Assembly (NCBI RefSeq): GCF_037080055.1
Contig: NZ_JBAOJI010000004.1
Coordinates: 124,001 to 188,000, forward strand
DNA from: Halovenus sp037080055
GTDB taxonomy: Archaea; Halobacteriota; Halobacteria; Halobacteriales; Haloarculaceae
DNA length: 64,000 bases
Reading direction: 5' to 3'
The notes beneath the pieces were generated by a model that made no database searches, was not told the DNA's origin, and saw nothing but the letters and a program-made list of their open reading frames with translations. Made by a program: the position numbers and the translations under genes. How positions within the stretch are numbered: the stretch's first letter is position 1; the number at the start of each line of letters is the position of its first letter. Of this stretch, positions 58,836-64,000 are shown piece after piece.

Positions 58836-59255
58836 ATGAACAATCGGGGACAGACGGCGTACGATTACCTGCTGGGAATCGTGCTGCTGTTAGTGACGAT
58901 CATCACGGTGCTGTCACTGTTCCCGCAGGTGTTCGGACCGTTCGTCGATTCCGTCTCCTCGGACCGTGAGAAGATGGCCGAGCGGGTTTCTTCGGACGTG
59001 ATCGAACAGACGGCGCTCGACGGCAGCGAGCGGACCGTGAACACCACCAAACTGGACGGGATGGATATCGAACAGCTCAAGGCCCAATCCGGCGTCCCCG
59101 AGACTCAAAGCGTCAATATCACCGTCCAAGGGGCGGACGTACAGGTTGGCGACGAACGGCTGGGCAACGATCCGTCAGCGACGGTCACGCGGACGATCAA
59201 GACGAGGGACAGCGACTGCCAGGCCGGCTGTAAACTGACTGTGAGAGTGTGGTAA
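58836..59255 (+). CDS. Pilin-like protein
   Basis: A 139-residue protein with a class III (type IV pilin-like) N-terminus: NNRGQTAYDYLLGIVLLLVTIITVLSLFPQVF, i.e. a short charged leader, Gly-Gln, then a hydrophobic helix. PibD-type cleavage near RGQ is plausible. The rest is a polar, beta-rich domain with two Cys near the C-terminus (DCQAGC). It matches the small DUF728x-type proteins found after pilB-pilC in haloarchaea. Spacing is 2 bases from pilC and 1 base from the next gene. Confidence 0.82.
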   Translation: MNNRGQTAYDYLLGIVLLLVTIITVLSLFPQVFGPFVDSVSSDREKMAERVSSDVIEQTALDGSERTVNTTKLDGMDIEQLKAQSGVPETQSVNITVQGADVQVGDERLGNDPSATVTRTIKTRDSDCQAGCKLTVRVW

Positions 59256-59256
59256 G

Positions 59257-59850
59257 ATGCGACCGATGAAGCACAGACGACGTGGGCAGGCGTACGCGCT
59301 GGAGGGGATCATCGGAGCGGTGATCGTCGTTTCCGCGCTCGTGTTGGGGTTGCAGGCTGTCGACATCGCACCGTGGACCGGTGACGACGAGCGCCAGAAC
59401 ACCGAGACGCGAGCCGAGATTTCGGATGCACTGGCGACGGCACAGGATGGCGAAACACTGCGAGAAGCAGTAACCTGTATCAACGAGACCGGCGACCCAC
59501 ATCCCGACGTAGCAGATCCGGACGACGGAACCTCAGGGCTGGGTGACATCGTCGGGCAGACGATTGCCGATCAGTACGAGTATCGAATCATGCTCGAATA
59601 TCCCACCAGCGGCCGAACGACCGAGACGATCGATCTCGGTCCGACACCGGTGCTGCCAGAGAGCGATACGGTGAGTGTCTCCCGGTACGTCGTCCTATCC
59701 GATTCCGACCCGCTGTACGAAGTCGACGGTGGACAGTGCCAATCGACGGGCGTCCGACTCGACAGCGACGACGTGGATTTCTATCTCGACAATCAGGACG
59801 ACAGTGAGGCCCTGTTCAGGATTGTCAAAATCAGGGTGATCGCGTGGTGA
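59257..59850 (+). CDS. Pilin-like protein
   Basis: A 197-residue protein whose N-terminus RRRGQAYALEGIIGAVIVVSALVLGLQ is a basic leader plus hydrophobic helix with Glu at position about +5 of the helix, as in type IV pilins. The ectodomain is acidic and contains two Cys (VTCIN; GQCQS) that could form a disulfide. It is translationally linked on both sides: 1 base from the previous gene, and overlap with the next. It is probably a minor pilin or pilin-like secreted component. Confidence 0.82.
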   Translation: MRPMKHRRRGQAYALEGIIGAVIVVSALVLGLQAVDIAPWTGDDERQNTETRAEISDALATAQDGETLREAVTCINETGDPHPDVADPDDGTSGLGDIVGQTIADQYEYRIMLEYPTSGRTTETIDLGPTPVLPESDTVSVSRYVVLSDSDPLYEVDGGQCQSTGVRLDSDDVDFYLDNQDDSEALFRIVKIRVIAW

Positions 59851-61199
59851 CACAGCAACCCACCCGAGGGGAACGAGGGCAACTCGTGTTGATCGCCGCA
59901 ATCCTCGTTGCCACGACCATCGTCGGCGCAGTCGTTCTGCTGAACGCAGTCCATAGCTCACCGGACGTGAAAGCACAGACAGATGCACAAAGTCTCGCCG
60001 ACGCCGAAAAGGTCACAAATCAGATTCAGACCAACCTCCGCGAACTATTTTTCGCAACGACGAGTTCCGAAAAGCGGGCATATGCGAATGAAACGGATAT
60101 TTACGGTACGATTGGTTCATACGAAGAACGATTTAGTAGGTTTGTTTCACAAGACACAGCCAGTGTCGTCTCTGTGCAGTACGAAGATGGGAAGTCGGGG
60201 GCCTACGTTGAAGACGACTCGCTTCCGACATCCGGTGGACCGGTAATTGAAGATGCGGCGGAACTCCCGTATCTCACTGTCCGGGCGGAGAGTAGTGCCC
60301 AGAGTGTCGAGATCGAGATAACTTCTGGAAGCGAGACGACGGTAGCAGAGTTGGATGGAGACGGCAGTGAAATTGACAGCGGTGGTGAGGTGACCGACTG
60401 TACAGTCGGTGATGGCACGGTCCAGTTCAGTATGGAACGTGGGATCGGTCGAATTAGTGGTGAAGACGGGGTATGTACGGTCCAGATCTACGAACAAGGC
60501 GAGCCAAACAGTATCGATGTCGCGATTGACGCAAGTGGCGCTGACGGGAACTTTGCGGTAAGTGCCGTTGACCCAACGTCAGTGCGGGACGACTCGTCGT
60601 TTTTCGTGAGGAAAGATGTGATCGTCAACCCCACATTCAGTATCGAGTACATAAATCCAGACGTGAGTCTGAGTACGGTATCTCCAATGTTTGGAAGGGG
60701 AGAACTCATCGGGAACGGCTGTGATTGGGTCGAGGACGAGATGAGCGGGAGTGATTTGGATATGACCGGACAGACGGCCAAGTGTGACTTCACAGACCAG
60801 ATCGATGAGTCAATAAAGAAAATCGGAAACAACGACATCGATCTGTCCGGAAACTCCAGATTAGTCGGTGAGATCGATACCGATGGCGACGTGAATATCG
60901 ACAACTCGACGGTTATTGGCGATATCAGATCAGATTCAGACGATATCACGATCACAAATAACGCTCGGATTGATGGCGATATCGTCGCAGCAAAGAACAC
61001 GAATATAGATATCGATGGTGGGACCGTAGTCACCGGGGATGTCGTTGGGAAGGGCGATGGAAGTGTAAGTCTCGATCATGTGACTGTAAAAGGCGATGTG
61101 TACGTAGAGAGCGACGACTTTGGAGGATGTAACAGCAACGTGGTTATTAATGGACAAGACTGCGGGGATTACACCCTGAAAAACCCAGACAACTATTGA
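59847..61199 (+). CDS. Pilin-like protein with bactofilin-like C-terminal repeats
   Basis: About 450 residues. N-terminus: RGERGQLVLIAAILVATTIVGAVVLLNAV, a pilin-type leader and helix. A polar middle domain with several Cys follows. Residues about 333-425 contain five short repeats, each with a G-D/E-I/V turn (LVGEIDTD, VIGDIRSD, IDGDIVAA, VTGDVVGK, VKGDVYVE) spaced 18-22 residues, the pattern of bactofilin or right-handed beta-helix polymer-forming domains. GC falls to about 45-47% in two sampled 60-base lines, against about 60% in the ATPase gene. GTG 59847 has GGTGAT six bases upstream; GTG 59844 is also possible. Confidence 0.8.
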   Translation: MTQQPTRGERGQLVLIAAILVATTIVGAVVLLNAVHSSPDVKAQTDAQSLADAEKVTNQIQTNLRELFFATTSSEKRAYANETDIYGTIGSYEERFSRFVSQDTASVVSVQYEDGKSGAYVEDDSLPTSGGPVIEDAAELPYLTVRAESSAQSVEIEITSGSETTVAELDGDGSEIDSGGEVTDCTVGDGTVQFSMERGIGRISGEDGVCTVQIYEQGEPNSIDVAIDASGADGNFAVSAVDPTSVRDDSSFFVRKDVIVNPTFSIEYINPDVSLSTVSPMFGRGELIGNGCDWVEDEMSGSDLDMTGQTAKCDFTDQIDESIKKIGNNDIDLSGNSRLVGEIDTDGDVNIDNSTVIGDIRSDSDDITITNNARIDGDIVAAKNTNIDIDGGTVVTGDVVGKGDGSVSLDHVTVKGDVYVESDDFGGCNSNVVINGQDCGDYTLKNPDNY

Positions 61200-61207
61200 G
61201 AAAAGAA

Positions 61208-61348
61208 ATGATGATTCGTCAACAGACCAGTCGGCGACACGCGACTCGAACCAGTTGGGGCGGCTGGTTTCGAAGTGAAACATCACAGTCTACGACCACT
61301 GTGAGCACAGACGGATCAGTCGACAAGATCGGAGGGGAAAAGACATGA
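61208..61348 (+). CDS. 46-residue protein within the pilus operon
   Basis: ATG frame encoding a basic, Thr/Ser/Arg-rich protein (MMIRQQTSRRHATRTSWGGW at the start, DKIGGEKT at the end) without a membrane helix. Its stop overlaps the next gene's start as ATGA, the same junction used elsewhere in this operon, and it begins 8 bases after the previous stop. These junctions argue that it is translated. The next gene's Shine-Dalgarno (GGAGG at 61331-61335) lies within it. No homologue is recognised; it may serve mainly to couple translation. Confidence 0.5.
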   Translation: MMIRQQTSRRHATRTSWGGWFRSETSQSTTTVSTDGSVDKIGGEKT

Positions 61349-61824
61349 CACGGGACGGAGCAGACCTCAGGATAGATCGTCGTGGTCTCTCGGTCGCGGT
61401 CACGCACGCACTGACAGTCGCAATCTCGACGATTCTGGTGTCTGGACTGATCATCGGGGCCGGTACCTTGCTCGAATCACAGGAACAGAGTGTCGGCGAG
61501 GATCAACTCAGGGAGGTCGGAAGCGATGCCGTGACCTACGTCAACACCTTCGACCGACTGAACGGCACCGGTGAGAACGTCACGGTCACGGTAGCGCCGG
61601 ATTATCCCGAGCGGATCGTCGGATCGTACCGATACACGATACAGTTGTACAACACGAGTGAGCTACGTGGGTTAGAGATTCGATCAGAGGCACTCGGTCG
61701 TGAGAGGCAGTATCCGATCAGTACAACGAATGCGAGATTGACGAACACGTCGACGAGCGGTGCCGATGTCCAGATCAGTCTCTGCAAGAACGGCGAGATC
61801 ACGGTCGCGGGGTGTGGCTCATGA
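61345..61824 (+). CDS. Pilin-like protein
   Basis: A 159-residue protein with RRGLSVAVTHALTVAISTILVSGLIIGAGTLLESQ at the N-terminus, a basic leader and one membrane helix as in haloarchaeal secreted pilin-like proteins (DUF7266 type). The ectodomain is beta-rich with many Asn-x-Thr/Ser sites (LNGTGENVTV, YNTSE, TNTSTSG), which are potential N-glycosylation sites, and two C-terminal Cys. It overlaps both neighbours by four bases (ATGA). Confidence 0.82.
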   Translation: MTRDGADLRIDRRGLSVAVTHALTVAISTILVSGLIIGAGTLLESQEQSVGEDQLREVGSDAVTYVNTFDRLNGTGENVTVTVAPDYPERIVGSYRYTIQLYNTSELRGLEIRSEALGRERQYPISTTNARLTNTSTSGADVQISLCKNGEITVAGCGS

Positions 61825-62648
61825 CACTATTAGACAGGGGCGTCTCGGATGTCGTCGCGTTCGTGCTCACCTTCGCGATTATCATCGCCGGCGTCGGAAT
61901 CGTCTCGACGGGCGGGTTCGACCGACTCAGCGAGTTTACGAACGACCAGCAGATCGACAACAGCGAGCGCGGGATGGAGGCAGCGGCGTCGACTATCGAC
62001 AATCTCCACCGCAGCAACGACACCTATCGTGACTTCGACCTCTCACTGAGCGGCGGAAACATCTGGTTCAACGAGACGGCGATCACCATCGAAAGCAGTG
62101 GGATAAATCTGTCAGCGGTATCGCCGGCCGACGATCCAAACCAGGCACAGATCGACCTGAACGCGCTCGAACACCGGTTCGACTCCGGCGACGAGACGGT
62201 GAGTATCGCGTACGAGGGCGGCGGCGTATTCCGGACCGGCACCAGTCGAGCGCGGTATGAGCCGGGGATCACGGTCGAAGGAGACACCACGATTATCTCG
62301 CTGGTCAATCTGACGACCGACGAAACGATCGATCGATCGGGTGCCTACGGGAGCGAGATTGCGCTCCAACCGACCGGAGTGCCACAGGAGGCCCCGGTGT
62401 CGGCCGACAACCAGTTTATCAGTTTTAGCGCCGAACTGACTGGACAACGGCAGGTCCACGAGACGAGTTCGAGTGACTCTGACATCGAAATCGATATTTC
62501 CGAATCGGCCCACCCCCAGCAGTGGGAATTTTATTTCGAGGAAGCCAGACACTGGAACGAACAGAGCGACGTAGTCTACGAGACGGACGGGATCGACACC
62601 GTTCTCGTCCGCGTGTCGACCATCGAACTCTCGGTGCTGTCGCGGTGA
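61821..62648 (+). CDS. Pilin-like protein (DUF7289 type)
   Basis: A 275-residue protein, with LDRGVSDVVAFVLTFAIIIAGVGIVSTGG at the N-terminus. RGVSDVVAFVLTF is the typical haloarchaeal pilin-type leader (cf. RAVSPVIGVILMV). The ectodomain is acidic with Asn-x-Ser/Thr sites. Its ATG overlaps the previous stop (ATGA). It ends the dense part of the operon; a 237-base gap with a fresh promoter follows. Confidence 0.85.
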   Translation: MTLLDRGVSDVVAFVLTFAIIIAGVGIVSTGGFDRLSEFTNDQQIDNSERGMEAAASTIDNLHRSNDTYRDFDLSLSGGNIWFNETAITIESSGINLSAVSPADDPNQAQIDLNALEHRFDSGDETVSIAYEGGGVFRTGTSRARYEPGITVEGDTTIISLVNLTTDETIDRSGAYGSEIALQPTGVPQEAPVSADNQFISFSAELTGQRQVHETSSSDSDIEIDISESAHPQQWEFYFEEARHWNEQSDVVYETDGIDTVLVRVSTIELSVLSR

Positions 62649-62850
62649 CCTTGCCAGACCCAGGCAGCATTCGATAGCTGTCGACGGGAGTTTTTCAGCG
62701 AACACGACGCACCCACCAGTGGAGACGTTGCCACCTACTTATGGGAACAAGCGACACACCTCGTCGCAAGTATCAGCAATAAAAACACCAGACGGAGTCC
62801 TATTTTCGTGGTGAACGGGGGTAGTAAACAAATCTGAAACTGGACAACGT

Positions 62851-62860
62851 ATTTTTAAAG
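62851..62860 (+). promoter_or_regulatory. TATA-like element for the last pilin-like gene
   Basis: ATTTTTAAAG, centred about 30 bases before ATG 62886 in a 237-base gap. It indicates a separate transcript for the final gene. Confidence 0.55.
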
Positions 62861-62885
62861 GATAGCTACATTGTATCGGGTAACA

Positions 62886-64000
62886 ATGGGGTTTCAGTGG
62901 GGACCAACAGATAACCGTGGTATCTCTGAGATATACGGGACAATTCTCATCATCTCACTCGTTTTCGTGACGGCAATTGCCCTCGTCGGAGTCGGCTTTT
63001 TCGTGTTGAACGATACGACGGGGAATGCGAACGATCGGCTGGCACAGGACTCGATCTTAGAACTCGATGACCGCCTGAACGAACTCGGTGCCGATCAGGC
63101 CGATAATTCGATCACGTGGGAAATTCCCGAGGGGACGGGGGACGACTTCGCGGTCGAGAGCGATGCCGGGCAGATCAACATCACTGTCGCGACGAACAAG
63201 ACGTACTGGAAGGCAGGCCACGAGGACGGCGCACTCGTCGATTTGGACGGCAGCAGTCGGGTAAATGCCACAGAGATCACGCTCGGAACGATCGTCCACG
63301 AGGGTGACGATGGTGTCAGGACAGTCTATCAGGGCGGCGGCGTGCTGGAAGTCCAGAGTGGCTCGGTCACCGTGCTCCGAGAGCCGAATATCGAGGCCAC
63401 GAACGAGACGCTCAATCTGAACCTGTTCGATCTCTCGTCGCTGGGGGACATCGGAGAAGGCCAAGAGGTCGAGTTGAGCCAGGCCGCCGACCCGGCGGAA
63501 ACCAGTTCGGTCCAGCAGATGATCGACGAGGCGATGCGAAACGACGGAGAGATCGTTGCGCCGGCGGAGATCAAGATGGTCGTCACGACCGAATACGCCG
63601 AAGCGTGGGAAGCCTTCGCCAAGGAGAGAGATTTCAAGACGTACGACACGGGCGAGTCGAATCAGGTCGGAATCGAGTTCGGGGAGTTCGGGAACGGGGT
63701 CGATCTCCCGCCGGATCCGGATGATCCCTACGGCGACGACGTGATCTATTCGGGAACCGCAGATCTGGCACCGGAATTGCACGATCCCGACGAAGGAGAG
63801 ATCACAGAGCCCAGTTCGGACAGTTTCACGGTCGACGATCCGAGCGGCTATTCCGTGGGGATTCACGTTCCGACCCCGGAGACCGACGGGGACGCGGAAT
63901 GGTGGACGTACAACGACGCTCTCGGCAGCGACGGCAAGTGGGAGAACATCGAGCGGTCGAACAAGGAGGTCGCTCCGCAGACCGCTGGCTTCCCGGATGT
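62886..64000 (+). CDS. Pilin-like secreted protein (DUF7289 type), C-terminus beyond the window
   Basis: Open from ATG 62886 to the edge (371 codons). The N-terminus NRGISEIYGTILIISLVFVTAIALVGVGFFVLND is a pilin-type leader plus helix, with RGISEIYGT corresponding to the cleavage region. The ectodomain is acidic, with ITVATNKTYW, VYQGGGVLEV and a segment after residue 200 (IVAPAEIKMVVTTEYAEAWEAFAKE). It is related in layout to the protein at 61821-62648, which shares the YEGGGVFRTGTS-like strand. It is transcribed from its own promoter. A 269-codon frame on the other strand is its shadow. Confidence 0.82.
   Translation, partial: MGFQWGPTDNRGISEIYGTILIISLVFVTAIALVGVGFFVLNDTTGNANDRLAQDSILELDDRLNELGADQADNSITWEIPEGTGDDFAVESDAGQINITVATNKTYWKAGHEDGALVDLDGSSRVNATEITLGTIVHEGDDGVRTVYQGGGVLEVQSGSVTVLREPNIEATNETLNLNLFDLSSLGDIGEGQEVELSQAADPAETSSVQQMIDEAMRNDGEIVAPAEIKMVVTTEYAEAWEAFAKERDFKTYDTGESNQVGIEFGEFGNGVDLPPDPDDPYGDDVIYSGTADLAPELHDPDEGEITEPSSDSFTVDDPSGYSVGIHVPTPETDGDAEWWTYNDALGSDGKWENIERSNKEVAPQTAGFPD

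Noticed and set aside
63057..63866. 269-codon minus-strand frame
   Set aside because: Opposite the last pilin-like gene, which has a promoter, start and pilin leader on the plus strand.

Overview
The window is from the chromosome of a halophilic archaeon (class Halobacteria). The basis is a GC-rich, strongly acidic coding style, haloarchaeal protein families throughout (twin-arginine halocyanin, CTP-dependent riboflavin kinase RbkR, CarS, TmcA, a proteasome beta subunit with propeptide, a PGF-CTERM surface protein, UPF0212, class III PHA synthase), and many start codons about 26 bases downstream of a TATA-like element, as expected for leaderless transcripts. A few genes instead have a perfect GGAGGTGA Shine-Dalgarno. 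Most genes are housekeeping or conserved. The accessory parts are a toxin-antitoxin pair, the PHA cluster and a type IV pilus-like operon. I saw no rRNA, CRISPR array or intact insertion sequence.

Layout. 1-4.4 kb: an assimilatory nitrate reductase-like molybdoenzyme running off the left edge, a SHOCT-type membrane protein and tryptophanyl-tRNA synthetase, all leftward. 4.4-10.9 kb: a respiratory module. A leftward FixI/CcoI-like copper P-type ATPase with a tiny membrane protein diverges from a rightward operon for a ba3-type cytochrome oxidase (small subunit, subunit II, subunit I, small subunit, membrane protein). A convergent halocyanin follows. 11-18.3 kb: aldo/keto reductase, SnoaL-like protein, CarS, DUF502 protein, the rbkR-ribB riboflavin pair, IlvE, TrmJ and an M24 peptidase. 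18.5-19.4 kb: a VapBC pair. 19.4-31 kb: YgfZ, a PGF-CTERM protein, a PfkB-fold protein with a lost catalytic Asp, TmcA, DUF456 and DUF373 proteins, two hotdog thioesterases, a coupled TraB/M50 pair and a DJ-1 protein. 31-45.5 kb: PurM, a tubulin/CetZ-like protein with a 200-residue acidic tail, a phosphatase, an HTH-CBS regulator, PsmB, a SLC13/TrkA-C permease, a phosphohexomutase, tRNA-Gly(TCC), an MsbA-type ABC exporter, a Usp protein and an M29 aminopeptidase.

45.6-54 kb: a PAS histidine kinase behind a DtxR-type metal box, then polyhydroxyalkanoate genes (MaoC/PhaJ-like, phaR, phaP, phaE, phaC), then BtpA, a redoxin, an Lrp regulator and an aminotransferase. 54.1-64 kb: a rightward operon encoding a secretion ATPase, a TadC-type membrane platform and a string of pilin-like proteins joined by ATGA or near-zero junctions. 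It includes a 46-codon gene and a pilin-like protein ending in a bactofilin-like repeat. A further pilin-like gene with its own promoter runs off the right edge.

Points most worth a second look: ribB apparently starting at CTG behind a perfect Shine-Dalgarno; the bactofilin-like pilin in a locally GC-poor segment; the acidic-tailed tubulin relative; a halocyanin with His in the axial Met position; a PfkB protein lacking its catalytic Asp; and the metal box in front of the histidine kinase.
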